From assembly GCF_001417775.1 (NCBI RefSeq), contig NZ_BBZJ01000028.1, positions 124,001 through 188,000 on the forward strand: DNA of 64,000 bases. The letters are read 5' to 3'. This document shows, in pieces, positions 1-9,031 of this stretch. Each line of letters begins with the position of its first letter. Positions within the stretch are counted from its first letter, which is position 1. This DNA is from Streptomyces sp. TP-A0356. GTDB lineage: Bacteria > Actinomycetota > Actinomycetes > Streptomycetales > Streptomycetaceae. The translations under genes were made by a program, and so were the position numbers. The notes under the pieces are model-generated. The model ran no database searches and was not told where the DNA came from. It was given only the letters and a program-made list of their open reading frames with translations.

Positions 1-1
1 G

Positions 2-271
2 GGCGTGAACTGCTGCGCGCCGGAGGATGTGGACGGCGCGGTCGAGGCCGCCGCCCGGGTGACGGGCAAGCCGGTGGTGGTCTACCCGAACAGCGGCGAG
101 ACCTGGGATGCCCGGGCCCGCGCCTGGGACGGCCGCACCACGTTCACCACGGCCCGGGTGAACGGCTGGCGCGACGCCGGGGCACGGCTGATCGGGGGCT
201 GCTGCCGAGTGGGTCCGGCGGCGATCGCATCGATCGCCGGCACGCTGGGGGCGCCTGCGGCATCCGTCTGA
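2..271 (+). CDS. mmuM: Homocysteine S-methyltransferase, C-terminal part (gene enters from the left edge)
   Basis: The reading frame is already open at the window edge, so only the last 89 or so codons are present. The fragment reads NCCAPEDV near its start and ends with the GGCCR motif. Those cysteines are the zinc ligands of the Pfam S-methyl_trans family (MmuM/BHMT), which moves a methyl group from S-methylmethionine or a related donor to homocysteine to give methionine in the cytoplasm. Both the first zinc cysteine (N-C-C) and the closing Cys-Cys pair are visible. The substrate cannot be fixed from this piece. The next gene is on the other strand and converges on it. Confidence 0.8.
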   Translation, partial: GVNCCAPEDVDGAVEAAARVTGKPVVVYPNSGETWDARARAWDGRTTFTTARVNGWRDAGARLIGGCCRVGPAAIASIAGTLGAPAASV

Positions 272-381
272 ACGGTCGGGCCGGTGCACGGGAGCGTCCG
301 CCCGGGCAGTGTGACCGGAGCCCGGCATCCGCCCGCACACGGGAGCCGATGCTCCGCGGTCCGACGGGGCGCCAGGTGGCT

Positions 382-2001
382 TCACCCCGTGTCGGTGCGG
401 CGGGTGCCTCCGGGGCGCCGCAGGCGTCGTACCGCCGACTGTGACAACGCACCGCGCAGGAGGGAGCCGTTCCCGGCGGCCGGTGCGTGGGCCGGCTCGG
501 GCGGGACGGACGCGGCCTCCCACAGCGCCATCTCCGTGTCGCGGGGGCCGTGCACCACCGGGTCCCCGTCGCCGCCGAAGACGCGTACCGGATGCGTGGC
601 GTCCCAGACGGGCCAGCCGGGGTCGCCGTCCACCGCGAAGCGCACCCATGCCGTGTGCATGTCGCGGGCGAGTGCGCGGGGCGCGTCGGGGCCGGCCAGT
701 TTCGCCGACTCCGGCACTCCGGCGCTGTCGAAGACGAAGCCCAGTTCCAGGGCATGGCAGGCACCGAGGCCGGGAACGCCGGAGCGCCAGGCGAACTCGT
801 AGACGTACGAGGGCGCTTGGCCCACGCGGGAGTCGGCGAGCCGGTGCAGCGGATACCGGAGCAGGTGGTCCGTGACCATCTGGCCCACCAGGTCGGAGAC
901 GGGGGCGTCCGGGTGGGCCGTCCGGTAGCCGCGGGGCACTTCGGGGCCGCAGTGGCAGCGTGCCATCGCCCCGGCCAGGGCGACCGCGCCCAGCCTGTCG
1001 ATGCGCTCGACGAGCCCGGTGGGCACGAGCCACAGCCGGTACTCCTCGCTGGTCCACCCCATCAGCAGGGGTACGTCCCGGGCGGCGCCGTCGAGCAGGG
1101 CCTCCAGCGGGTCGAGCGGCACGAGGTCGCCGTCGACGACGATCCCGAACGCGGGCCCGCCGAGGATCGGGCTGGCCCGGCGGCCCACCTCCGCCTGGAT
1201 CTCGGCCAGGAGCGTGCGGTCCACCGCGGCGAACGCGGCCGCCGTCGCCGGCACCTTCAGCCGGGTCGCCATGCGCCGCACCAGGCGCCGCACCCTGTCC
1301 CGTTCCGTGGACTCGGGCGGGCCGCTCTGCAGCACCGCCCGGTGGAACAGCCCCCGGGCGCGCGGACTCGCCAGCAGGGCGCCGATGCTGATCGCCCCCG
1401 CGGACTCACCGAAGACGGTCACCCGGTCCGGGTCGCCCCCGAACGCGGCGATGGCCTCGTGCACCCACTCCAGCGCGGCGAGCTGGTCACGCAGCCCGGG
1501 GTTGGGCGGGGCGTCCGGGAAGAGGCCGTATCCCTCCACGCCCAGGCGGTAGTTGAAGGAGACGAGGAGGACGCCGTCGCGGGCGAAGGAGCTGCCGTCG
1601 TAGACGGGCACGGCGGAGGAGCCGCGGGTCAGGGCACCACCGTGGATCCACACCAGGACCGGGAGCCGGGCGCCGGCACCGAGCTCGGGCGTCCACAGGT
1701 TGAGGTTGAGGCAGTCCTCCCCGCCCACCACCGGGTCGGAGAGATAGCGGGCGAAGGCCTCCGAGTACGGCGGCTTGGGCGGAGTCGGCCCGAAGGCGCC
1801 CGCGTCCCGCACCCCGTCCCAGGGTTCGGGCGGGACGGGCGGGCGGAAGCGGTGCGGGCCGAACGGCGGGGCGGCGAAGGGGATGCCGCGGAAGACGGCG
1901 ACCCCTCGCTCGTAGCGTCCGCGCACGGCTCCGTAGGGGGTGCGGACCACGGGGTCCGACGCGTCGGCGGGTTTCACGCTCGCCTCGTCCGCACGGTCCA
2001 T
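382..2001 (-). CDS. Type-B carboxylesterase (para-nitrobenzyl esterase family)
   Basis: A 539-aa alpha/beta hydrolase of the carboxylesterase type-B family, the usual length. Visible marks are the oxyanion segment WIHGGA (about residues 119-123), the family signature EDCLNLN (95-101), the nucleophile elbow GESAG with Ser200, and a downstream ACHALELGFVF segment carrying the likely catalytic His. No signal peptide is seen, so a cytoplasmic enzyme acting on carboxylic esters is expected, with substrate unknown. The ATG at 2001 is preceded by GGAGAGG at a good distance. The gene converges on the methyltransferase and ends about 110 bp from it. The ThuA-like gene follows on the same strand further right, with a 105-bp gap. 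Confidence 0.9.
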   Translation of the reverse strand: MDRADEASVKPADASDPVVRTPYGAVRGRYERGVAVFRGIPFAAPPFGPHRFRPPVPPEPWDGVRDAGAFGPTPPKPPYSEAFARYLSDPVVGGEDCLNLNLWTPELGAGARLPVLVWIHGGALTRGSSAVPVYDGSSFARDGVLLVSFNYRLGVEGYGLFPDAPPNPGLRDQLAALEWVHEAIAAFGGDPDRVTVFGESAGAISIGALLASPRARGLFHRAVLQSGPPESTERDRVRRLVRRMATRLKVPATAAAFAAVDRTLLAEIQAEVGRRASPILGGPAFGIVVDGDLVPLDPLEALLDGAARDVPLLMGWTSEEYRLWLVPTGLVERIDRLGAVALAGAMARCHCGPEVPRGYRTAHPDAPVSDLVGQMVTDHLLRYPLHRLADSRVGQAPSYVYEFAWRSGVPGLGACHALELGFVFDSAGVPESAKLAGPDAPRALARDMHTAWVRFAVDGDPGWPVWDATHPVRVFGGDGDPVVHGPRDTEMALWEAASVPPEPAHAPAAGNGSLLRGALSQSAVRRLRRPGGTRRTDTG

Positions 2002-2106
2002 ACGGCCCTCTCCTCACCACTGGGGACTGCCCACTCACCGCATCACATCACTACCCCGGCCCGCCCCGGACCCGACGCAGCCGCTGTCGCAGACGGCGGC
2101 ACCGCG

Positions 2107-2757
2107 CTACACCTGCCGAGCGGCCCAGCGGATGCCGCCGAGGAGATGGGCGCGGAAGCCGGGGTCCTCGTAGGCCTCGGCGGCGTGCCCGAACGCGGTG
2201 TAGAAGACCCGCCCGGCACCTTCCTCACGGCACCACACCAGCGGGTGGTCCTCTCCCATCCCGCCGCCCTCGTAGGAGGATTCGTCCGCGGAGACGAGCA
2301 CGCGCACCCCTCGGGGGGCGGCCAGGAAGTCGTACCACTCGTCCGTGAACTCCCATACGGCGGGCAGGTGCCCGGTCGCCGGATGGCCGCGGTCCTCGAC
2401 GAGCGCCCTGCCCGGCTGGTACGCGGGGTGGCGCGCGAACCGGGCCCCCAGCAGCTCGCCGTAGTAGGGCCAGTCGTACTCGGTGCAGGCGGCCGCGTGC
2501 ACACCCACGAAGCCGCCGCGTTGCGTGTACGCCATCAGTCGGGCGCGCCCCGCGGGGGTCAGGACCTCGCCGCTGGTGGAGTGGAAGACGACCGCCGCGT
2601 AGCGGTCGAGATCGGCCTCGAAGGCGTTCGGGTCCTCCGTCGCGTCGACGTCGAAGCCGTGCCCGGCCCCCAGGCCGCGCACGGCGGCGACGGCGGCCGG
2701 GATCGAGTCGTGCCGGTAGCCGGTGGTGCGGGTGAACACGAGAACGCGGAAGGCCAT
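2107..2757 (-). CDS. ThuA-like (trehalose-utilisation type) domain protein
   Basis: A 216-aa single-domain protein beginning MAFRVLVFTRTTGYRHDSI. This is the typical first strand of the ThuA family, which has a class-I glutamine-amidotransferase-like fold. It also has HSTSGEVL and FVGVHAAACTEYDWPYY, matching the family pattern GxHxa.t...W..Y. ThuA proteins are tied to sugar catabolism, but no reaction is firmly established for most members. No strong ribosome site precedes the ATG at 2757. The gene is divergent from the VOC gene, about 150 bp away, so it may be leaderless or the start may be slightly off. Confidence 0.85.
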   Translation of the reverse strand: MAFRVLVFTRTTGYRHDSIPAAVAAVRGLGAGHGFDVDATEDPNAFEADLDRYAAVVFHSTSGEVLTPAGRARLMAYTQRGGFVGVHAAACTEYDWPYYGELLGARFARHPAYQPGRALVEDRGHPATGHLPAVWEFTDEWYDFLAAPRGVRVLVSADESSYEGGGMGEDHPLVWCREEGAGRVFYTAFGHAAEAYEDPGFRAHLLGGIRWAARQV

Positions 2758-2909
2758 GGCGTCGAGCCTAGGGTCACGGCGGGTCGGCCCCCAGGGCAGG
2801 ACGAAGCCGAAGGTTTCGGACCGGCGGGCCTTCGGGTCTCACGGCCCCGGTCGTGGCCGTGTCCGATTCCTTCAAGACCCGCTGCCCGTCGGCCGCCTAC
2901 GGTGGCCGT

Positions 2910-3305
2910 ATGACTCCACGATTCGATGTGATCGGCCTCGTCGTGTCCGACCTGGCCGCGTCCCTCGCCTTCTACCGCCGCCTGGGGCTCGTCTTCCCCG
3001 AGGGCGCCGAGGAACAGCCGCACGTCGAGACCGGGCTCCCCGGTGGGCTGCGGCTCGCCCTGGACACCGAGGACACCATCCGCTCCTTCCACCCGGGTTG
3101 GCGGCCACCGGCGGGCGGCGGGCGGGTCTCGCTCGCCTTCCGCTGCGACTCCCCCGCCGAGGTGGACAGCGTGTACGAGGACCTGGTGGGCGCCGGGTAC
3201 CACGGCGCGCTCAAGCCGTGGGACGCCGTGTGGGGGATGCGGTACGCCGTCGTGCACGACCCTGACGGCAACGGCGTCGACCTGTTCGCGGACCTGGGTG
3301 CCTAG
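2910..3305 (+). CDS. VOC-superfamily (glyoxalase/bleomycin-resistance-like) protein
   Basis: A 131-aa protein with one vicinal-oxygen-chelate domain built from two beta-alpha-beta-beta-beta modules. The first strand is FDVIGLVVSDLAASLAFYRRLGL, given here only as the family pattern (V.D...s..FY..LG). The end YAVVHDPDGNGVDLFADL is the standard VOC C-terminal strand with a metal-ligand-like Asp/Glu position. The ATG at 2910 is used because the homologous domain begins right there; the frame is open upstream but lacks conserved sequence. It may be a ligand-binding or resistance protein, and the substrate cannot be told. Confidence 0.85.
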   Translation: MTPRFDVIGLVVSDLAASLAFYRRLGLVFPEGAEEQPHVETGLPGGLRLALDTEDTIRSFHPGWRPPAGGGRVSLAFRCDSPAEVDSVYEDLVGAGYHGALKPWDAVWGMRYAVVHDPDGNGVDLFADLGA

Positions 3306-3339
3306 GGCCCTGAGGGATCTCCGCGGCGTGACAAGTGCC

Positions 3340-4053
3340 CTAGCCGAGCGCCAGTAGCTCACCCAGCGGCATCCCCGCCAGTTCCCGTACGTCCCGGGCG
3401 AGATGGGACTGGTCGGCGAAGCCCGCGCGGGCCGCCGTCTGCGCGAACGGCACGCCGGACCGAGCCATCGCGAGCGCCCGTTGCAGACGCAGCACTCGGG
3501 CCAGCGTCTTCGGTCCGTAGCCGAAGGCGGTGAGGGAGCGGCGGTGCAGCCGGCGTGCGCCCAGCCCCAGTTCGTCGGCGGTGGCGGCCACCGTACGGCC
3601 CGCGTCGAGCGCCGCGACCAGCGCGGCGAACAGCGGGTCGGGGGCCGGTGCCCTCGCGGCCCGTGCCAGCGCGATCTCCTCGAGCGCGGTCGCGGGATCG
3701 GCGGCGGCGTCCACACGGCCGGTCAGCCGGCGCACCTCCCCGGCGGGCCACAGGTCGGCCAACTCCACGCGCCGGTTGCGCAGTTCGTACGCCGGAACGC
3801 CCAGGAAGGCGGGAGCGGTGCCGGGCTGGAAGCGGATGCCGGCCCAGCGCCTGGGCGGACCGGAGGCGTGGTGTGCGTGGGTGTCGGGACCGGCGACCAG
3901 CAGCCGGCCCTCGGTCCACAGCAGGTCCATGCAGCCGTCGGGCAGCACCGGCCACCCGGCGGTGGACGGCGTGTTGGTCCACACGACCGCCCCCGCGAGC
4001 CGGGACGCCCGCTCCGCGTACCCGTGAACCGCGAAGCCTCCGCCGACAGCCAC
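3340..4053 (-). CDS. AraC-family transcriptional regulator
   Basis: A 237-aa regulator. The N-terminal half has the DUF6597-like pattern LPDGCMDLLW and VAGPDTHAH seen in many actinobacterial AraC proteins. The last 90 residues form the AraC DNA-binding domain with two helix-turn-helix units (LARVLRLQRALAMARSG and FADQSHLARDVRELAGM). A GTG at 4053 is taken as the start because the frame stays open far upstream through the neighbouring gene without meaningful sequence. The gene lies 65 bp downstream of the YihY-like gene on the same strand and converges on the VOC gene. Target genes are unknown. Confidence 0.82.
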   Translation of the reverse strand: MAVGGGFAVHGYAERASRLAGAVVWTNTPSTAGWPVLPDGCMDLLWTEGRLLVAGPDTHAHHASGPPRRWAGIRFQPGTAPAFLGVPAYELRNRRVELADLWPAGEVRRLTGRVDAAADPATALEEIALARAARAPAPDPLFAALVAALDAGRTVAATADELGLGARRLHRRSLTAFGYGPKTLARVLRLQRALAMARSGVPFAQTAARAGFADQSHLARDVRELAGMPLGELLALG

Positions 4054-4118
4054 GTACGCCAGGCTACGCCGCACCCGGTCACGCCAACGCAGCACCCGGC
4101 CGAGGACCGGCCCCCGGC

Positions 4119-5303
4119 TCAGCCCTGCGTCCCCTGCCCCTTCAGCGGCGGCTGAGGGGCGCTGCGCGCATGCGTGCGCAGTCGGGACGTGACGTCCTCC
4201 GGAGGCAGGAAGCGGGACCAGCGCTCCGGGAACTCGGACGGCATGTCCGGGTCGTCGAGGTCGTCGAGGTCGTCCGGGTCGTCGGGGTCGTCGGGGTCGG
4301 CCGAGTGGGCCGCGGCGGCGCGGGCCACGTACTGCGCGGCCTGTTCCTGCCGCAGCCGCTCGTTCGCCGCGCGGGCCGCCGCCGTCGCCGCGGCGGGCCA
4401 CACCCGGTCGATCGCGGCGTTGACGGCCGCGCCCACCAGGACCGCGAAGGCGGACACGCCGATCCACAGCAGCACGGCCACGGGCGCGGCCAGCGAACCG
4501 TAGATCGTCGGACCCTCGACGGTGTGCGTCAGGTAGATCCGCAGCAGGAAGCTCCCCAGCACCCACATCGCCAGGGCCACCAGGGCCCCCGGCACGTCTT
4601 CCACCCACGGCGAGCGCACCGGCACGGACACGTGGTAGAGGGTGGTGAGGAACACGACCGACAGGATGATGACCACCGGCCAGTACAGGACCTGCACCAC
4701 CGTCGTCGACCACGGCACGATGTTCACCACCGCGTCCGGCCCCGCCACCATCAGCGGCAGCGCCACCGAGCCGATCAGCAGCGCCACGATGAAGAGCACG
4801 AACGCGAGCAGCCGCGTCCTGACGATCCCCCGGGTGCCGTCGAGTCCGTACATCACCGTGATCGTGTCGACGAAGACGTTCACCGCCCGCGACCCCGACC
4901 ACAGGGCGAACAGGAAGCCGATGGAGATGACGTCGGGGCGGCCGGCCTTCAGCACGTCGTGCAGGATCGGCTGGGCGATCTCCTTGACGCCCCGGTCGGA
5001 CAGGACCGTGCGGGACGCCACCAGGATGTTGTTCTGCACGCTCTGGATCGTGTCGGTGCCGGTCCAGTGGTCGACGTACCCGAGCAGTCCGATCAGGCAC
5101 AGCAGCAGCGGCGGCACGGAGAGCAGGGTGAAGAACGCAGCCTCCGCGGCCAGCCCCAGGATCCGGTACTCCATGCACGAGTCGACGATGTCCTTCAGCA
5201 GCAGCCAGGCCATCCTGCGCTTGGAGACGTTCCGGTAGAGGGCACGCGCCCGGTGGAGCCGGCCGGACGGTCGCTCGGGGGATTCACTTGCTGCTGACTG
5301 CAC
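4119..5303 (-). CDS. YihY/BrkB-family integral membrane protein
   Basis: A 394-aa membrane protein of the YihY/virulence-factor BrkB family (once called RNase BN). The N-terminal EYRILGLAAEAAFFTLLSVPP is the family hallmark. Six or so hydrophobic segments lie between about residues 45 and 290, including LLAFVLFIVALLIGSVALPL and VLLWIGVSAFAVLVGAAV. The cytoplasmic C-terminus has an acidic run of Asp-Asp-Pro/Leu units encoded by a 9-bp repeat. Function in Streptomyces is not established. The start at 5303 is GTG. It is divergent from the acyl-CoA dehydrogenase gene, with about 120 bp between them. Confidence 0.9.
   Translation of the reverse strand: MQSAASESPERPSGRLHRARALYRNVSKRRMAWLLLKDIVDSCMEYRILGLAAEAAFFTLLSVPPLLLCLIGLLGYVDHWTGTDTIQSVQNNILVASRTVLSDRGVKEIAQPILHDVLKAGRPDVISIGFLFALWSGSRAVNVFVDTITVMYGLDGTRGIVRTRLLAFVLFIVALLIGSVALPLMVAGPDAVVNIVPWSTTVVQVLYWPVVIILSVVFLTTLYHVSVPVRSPWVEDVPGALVALAMWVLGSFLLRIYLTHTVEGPTIYGSLAAPVAVLLWIGVSAFAVLVGAAVNAAIDRVWPAAATAAARAANERLRQEQAAQYVARAAAAHSADPDDPDDPDDLDDLDDPDMPSEFPERWSRFLPPEDVTSRLRTHARSAPQPPLKGQGTQG
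4251..4295. repeat. 9-bp in-frame tandem repeat inside the YihY-like gene
   Basis: Five units of the pattern GTCGTCGAG / GTCGTCGGG. Because nine is a multiple of three, the repeat adds Asp-Asp-Leu or Asp-Asp-Pro triplets to the acidic tail without shifting the frame. It is likely to vary in length between strains. Confidence 0.8.
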
Positions 5304-5425
5304 GCGCTAACGGTATCCGCCGCACGAGCCCGTGCTCATCCCTGGTGGGGCGGGCCCCGCAGGGCGTGCCGCCACGCTCGGCGATACGGGTGACCCACGG
5401 CGTACCGCAGGGTAGGTTCGCTCTC

Positions 5426-7057
5426 ATGGCAGCCACGCACACCGTGACCAACCAGGCTCCGCCGCTGGTCGGATATGACGTGTTCACCGCCGACCGTGCC
5501 CTCGTGGAGGCCGTCGAGCGGCATCTGGACCCCGCTCTCCTGGACGAGGTCCGTGACGAACTGTCGGGCTTCGGGCGGAGTGCCGGTTCCGCGCAGGTGC
5601 AGGAGTGGGGGACCCTGGCCAACGAGCACCCGCCCAAGCTCAGGACCCACGACCGCTACGGCAACCGCATCGACGAGGTCGAGTTCCACCCGGCGTGGCA
5701 CCGGCTGCTGGGCAAGGGCGTCGCCGCCGGGCTGACCGCGGCCTGGACGCGCCCGGGCGGACATCTGCGGCGCGCTGCCGCGTTCATGGTCTGGACACAG
5801 GCCGAGGCGGGCAACGGCTGTCCGCTGTCGATGACCCACGCCGCGGTGCCCGCCCTGCGCACGGACCCCGCGCTCGCCACCGAGTGGGAGCCCCGGCTGA
5901 CCTCCATGATCTACGACCGGGACCTGCGCCCCGCCGCACAGAAGGCCGGTGTGCTGTTCGGCATGGGGATGACCGAGAAGCAGGGCGGCAGTGACGTACG
6001 CGCCAACACGACCACGGCCCGGCCGCTGGCCGAGGACGGGACGTACGAGCTGAAGGGCCACAAGTGGTTCTGCTCGGCGCCCATGTCGGACGGGTTCCTG
6101 GTGCTGGCGCAGGCGCCGGACGGGCTGACCTGCTTCCTCCTGCCGCGGGTGCTGGAGGACGGCACGCGGAACGTGTTCATGATCCAGCGGCTGAAGGACA
6201 AGCTCGGCAACCGGTCCAACGCCTCCAGCGAGGTCGAGTTCGACGGCACCTGGGCGCGCCGGGTCGGTGACGAGGGGCGCGGGGTGCGCACCATCATCGA
6301 GATGGTCGCGGCCACCCGGCTCGACTGCGTGCTCGGCTCGGCGGCGCTGATGCGGCAGGCGGTGGCGCAGGCGATCCACCACTGCGGCCATCGGGAGGCG
6401 TTCGGCGGCAGGCTCATCGACAAGCCGCTGATGCGCAACGTGTTGGCCGATCTGGCCCTGGAGTCGGAGGCGGCGACCACGCTGGCCATGCGGCTCGCGG
6501 CTGCCTACGACGACGGGAGCGAGCAGGAGCGGGCGTTTCTGCGGCTCGCGGTGCCGGCCGCCAAGTACTGGGTGACCAAGCGGTGCACGCCGATGGTGGC
6601 GGAGGCGCTGGAGTGCCTGGGCGGCAACGGCTATGTCGAGGAGTGGGGCATGGCCCGGGTGCTGCGCGAGTCGCCGCTCAACTCCATCTGGGAGGGCGCG
6701 GGCAATGTCCAGGCGCTCGACGTGCTGCGCGCGCTCCAGCGGGAACCGGGGGCGCTCAACGCCTACCTCCAGGAGGTCGGCCGGGCGCGGGGCGCCGACC
6801 ACCGCCTGGACGGCGCCATCAAGAACCTGCTCGCCGAACTCGCCGATCTGGAGGGCATCGAGGCACGGGCACGCCGCGTGGTGGAGCGGATCGCGCTGGT
6901 GCTCCAGGGTTCGCTGCTCGTGCGGTACGCGCCGCCGGAGGTCGCCGACGCCTTCTGTGGCTCCCGCCTCGGCGGCGACTGGGGTTCGGCCTTCGGCACC
7001 CTGCCGCACAGCCTGGATCTGGCCATGCTGGTGGAGCGGGCCCGGCCGGTCGCCTGA
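5426..7057 (+). CDS. AidB-family acyl-CoA dehydrogenase
   Basis: A 543-aa flavoenzyme that follows E. coli AidB closely from the first residues (THTVTNQAPPL) to the end. It shares MGMTEKQGGSD, LKGHKWFCSAP, RLKDKLGNRSNAS and the C-terminal VNSIWEG-type segment (here LNSIWEGAGN). AidB proteins are FAD-binding acyl-CoA dehydrogenase relatives linked to protection against alkylating agents. Isovaleryl-CoA dehydrogenase activity has been reported as weak. The ATG at 5426 is chosen because homology begins there; the longer open frame upstream is not conserved. A hairpin 20 bp after the stop may end transcription. The GAF regulator gene follows 425 bp downstream. Confidence 0.88.
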   Translation: MAATHTVTNQAPPLVGYDVFTADRALVEAVERHLDPALLDEVRDELSGFGRSAGSAQVQEWGTLANEHPPKLRTHDRYGNRIDEVEFHPAWHRLLGKGVAAGLTAAWTRPGGHLRRAAAFMVWTQAEAGNGCPLSMTHAAVPALRTDPALATEWEPRLTSMIYDRDLRPAAQKAGVLFGMGMTEKQGGSDVRANTTTARPLAEDGTYELKGHKWFCSAPMSDGFLVLAQAPDGLTCFLLPRVLEDGTRNVFMIQRLKDKLGNRSNASSEVEFDGTWARRVGDEGRGVRTIIEMVAATRLDCVLGSAALMRQAVAQAIHHCGHREAFGGRLIDKPLMRNVLADLALESEAATTLAMRLAAAYDDGSEQERAFLRLAVPAAKYWVTKRCTPMVAEALECLGGNGYVEEWGMARVLRESPLNSIWEGAGNVQALDVLRALQREPGALNAYLQEVGRARGADHRLDGAIKNLLAELADLEGIEARARRVVERIALVLQGSLLVRYAPPEVADAFCGSRLGGDWGSAFGTLPHSLDLAMLVERARPVA

Positions 7058-7077
7058 CGCCGTTCGGACATACGACA

Positions 7078-7100
7078 CCACGGGCGTCCCGGGCCCGTGG
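7078..7100 (+). terminator. Hairpin after the aidB-like gene
   Basis: CCACGGGC at 7078-7085 pairs exactly with GCCCGTGG at 7093-7100 across a 7-nt loop. There is no U-tract, which is usual for Streptomyces terminators. It begins 20 bp after the stop codon. Confidence 0.55.
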
Positions 7101-7236
7101 GGCACGCGCGCGAGGCGGGCCGGCAGGCAGCGGGTGCCGCGCAGGGCAGGCGTCGCGGGGGTGGTGCTGCGCCGACACGGCACCACCCCCGCTCTCCCCG
7201 CCCCGTTCAAGGAGCGCAGAGGCCGCCGGAGCGGCA

Positions 7237-7318
7237 TTGCACAAGTTTCAATCACCACTTGACCGGCCGCCAGGGTTGCAGGAGGTTGCAACTTGCTGCT
7301 CGCTGTTGCCGGATTGCA
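7237..7318. promoter_or_regulatory. Cluster of TTGCA half-sites, candidate operator
   Basis: The motif TTGCA occurs at 7237-7241, 7276-7280, 7286-7290 and 7314-7318. An inverted pair GCAAC (7288-7292) / GTTGC (7305-7309) is separated by 12 bp. This lies 165-245 bp before the GAF regulator start. The density in a GC-rich background suggests a protein-binding region, perhaps autoregulatory. No known consensus is claimed. Confidence 0.4.
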
Positions 7319-7482
7319 CCCCTCCGTCACGGACAGACGGCAGTATGAGGGCCAGCGTCAGCAGGGGCCGGGCTCTCCTGGCCGAAAACGGCTGACGGTC
7401 ACCGGCACGTGAGCCGTGGGGGCTGAGGCGCCCCGGAGGGCGAGCGAGCCGAAGGAAGCGACAGGCCTTGGGGGAGGTTCCA

Positions 7483-8883
7483 GTGGCGCACTCGGCCAAG
7501 GACGTCGCGCGGCTCGCCACCTTGGACGCCGCGCGGGCGGCCCGGCTGCTCAGCGAGGTGCGCAGCGCCACCCTGGCGGGACGGCGCGCCCCGGTTCCGC
7601 CGCGCCCGGTGATCGAGGCGTCGTGGGGCCGCATGCTGCGCAGCGGCGTCGATCCGGACCATGACTTCCGGGCCGATCTGCTCGGCCGCGACGAGATCGA
7701 GCGGCGCCGCCGTGAGTCCCCGCTGCGGCATGTGCTGCCGGTGCTGCGTGAGGGCCTGCTGTCGGTGGCGGACGTGGCGCAGCACATCATGGTCGTCGCC
7801 GACGCGGACGGGCGGGTGTTGTGGCGGGAGGGCAGCTCCTCGGTGCTGCGCAAGGCGGACGGGCTGGGGTTCGAACTCGGCGCGGACTGGGGTGAGGCGG
7901 TGGTCGGCACCAACGGCGTGGGCACCCCGGCGGTGACCCGGCGCCCCGTGCAGGTCTTCGCGTCCGAGCACTTCGTGCGCTCCCACGCCTCCTGGACGTG
8001 CACGGGCGCCCCGGTCACGGACCCGCGCGACGGCCGGCTGATCGGCGTCGTGGACGTCAGCGGGCCGCTGGAGACGATGCATCCGGCGACGCTCGCATGG
8101 GTGGGAGCGGTGGCCAAGCTGGCCGAGGCACGGCTGCGCGAGGTGCATCTGGCCTCGCTGGAGCGGCTGCGGGCGGTGGCGGCGCCGCTACTCGCCGGGC
8201 TGGGCGAACGGGCGCTGGCCGTGGACCGGGACGGCTGGACGGCGGCGGTGACCGGGATGCCGTACACCGACCGGGTGGCCCTGCCCACCTCGCTCTCGCC
8301 CGGCCCGGGTCTGCTTCCGGCGCTGGGTCCCTGCACGGTGGAGCCGCTGCCGGGGGGCTGGCTGATCCGCGTCGCGGACGCGCCCGCGCCGGCGCGCACC
8401 ACGCGCATCGTCGTGGACGTCGCGCACCCGCGCCGCTGGTGGGTGACGGTGTCGGGCGACACCGGTTCCTGGACCCATGAACTCAGCCCCCGGCACGCCG
8501 AGTTGCTCTACCTGCTGGCCCGCCACCGCTCGGGCCGCACGGCCTCGGCCCTGGCGGCCGACGTGTTCGGCGACCCGGCCCGCACGGTCACGGTCCGCGC
8601 CGAGATGTCCCGCGTCCGGCGGTACCTGGGGGCCTTCCTGGAACACCGGCCGTATCGTTTTTGCGAGTCGGCGGAGGTGGAACTCCTGCCCCCCACCGAC
8701 CTGGCCGATCTCCTGCCCCACTCGGTGGCACCGGGGGTGGTGCGGGCGCGGCGTGCGTCCTGGGGCGGCGTCCACGAACAGGAACCGGCCCCCGCTCCGA
8801 CACCCCGCCCCCAGATGGTCCTCCCACTCGTCCCCCGTCGCGACCACCGCGCCCTACGGCCCCCCGGCCCCCCGGCCCACTAG
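7483..8883 (+). CDS. GAF-domain transcriptional regulator with C-terminal winged-helix-like domain
   Basis: About 466 aa. The first part (VIEASWGRMLRSGVDP, then RHVLPVLREGL) matches the N-terminal sensory region of AcoR-like activators. A GAF domain follows, with GFELGADWGEAVVGTNGVGT and SWTCTGAPVTDPRDGRLIGVVDVSG. Unlike AcoR there is no AAA+ ATPase or Fis domain. Instead the C-terminal third (ELSPRHAELLYLLARHRSG to VRAEMSRVRRYLG) looks like a winged-helix DNA-binding unit common in Streptomyces GAF regulators. The GTG at 7483 is chosen because GGGGAGG lies 5 bp before it; a TTG at 7468 has no such site. Ligand and targets are unknown, but it may control the aidB-like gene or itself through the TTGCA cluster. 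Confidence 0.8.
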   Translation: MAHSAKDVARLATLDAARAARLLSEVRSATLAGRRAPVPPRPVIEASWGRMLRSGVDPDHDFRADLLGRDEIERRRRESPLRHVLPVLREGLLSVADVAQHIMVVADADGRVLWREGSSSVLRKADGLGFELGADWGEAVVGTNGVGTPAVTRRPVQVFASEHFVRSHASWTCTGAPVTDPRDGRLIGVVDVSGPLETMHPATLAWVGAVAKLAEARLREVHLASLERLRAVAAPLLAGLGERALAVDRDGWTAAVTGMPYTDRVALPTSLSPGPGLLPALGPCTVEPLPGGWLIRVADAPAPARTTRIVVDVAHPRRWWVTVSGDTGSWTHELSPRHAELLYLLARHRSGRTASALAADVFGDPARTVTVRAEMSRVRRYLGAFLEHRPYRFCESAEVELLPPTDLADLLPHSVAPGVVRARRASWGGVHEQEPAPAPTPRPQMVLPLVPRRDHRALRPPGPPAH

Positions 8884-9031
8884 CCCCCACGGTGGGGATA
8901 ACCCGCCTTTTCCCGGGTCTTCGGCCGGTGCCGGAACCGTCTGCCGTAGCATCCCTCTCACAGGCCGCCCCACCGCTCCCCCGGTCAACGTCAGGATCAC
9001 GAGGAGCAGTTGGCCCCCGCCGGGAGGTTGT

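Larger units (their letters stand above)
7058..7482. other. Intergenic region between the aidB-like gene and the GAF regulator gene
   Basis: These 425 bp contain a hairpin just after the aidB-like stop and a cluster of TTGCA half-sites, both listed separately. I see no coding region with convincing codon bias in it. Confidence 0.6.

Noticed and set aside
487..2913. 808-codon plus-strand open frame over the carboxylesterase and ThuA genes
   Set aside because: It is the antisense shadow of two genes with clear motifs; it has no domain of its own.
4251..4295. GTCGTCGAG repeat considered as a regulatory or CRISPR-like element
   Set aside because: It is inside a coding sequence, in frame, has no spacers, and simply encodes an acidic tail.
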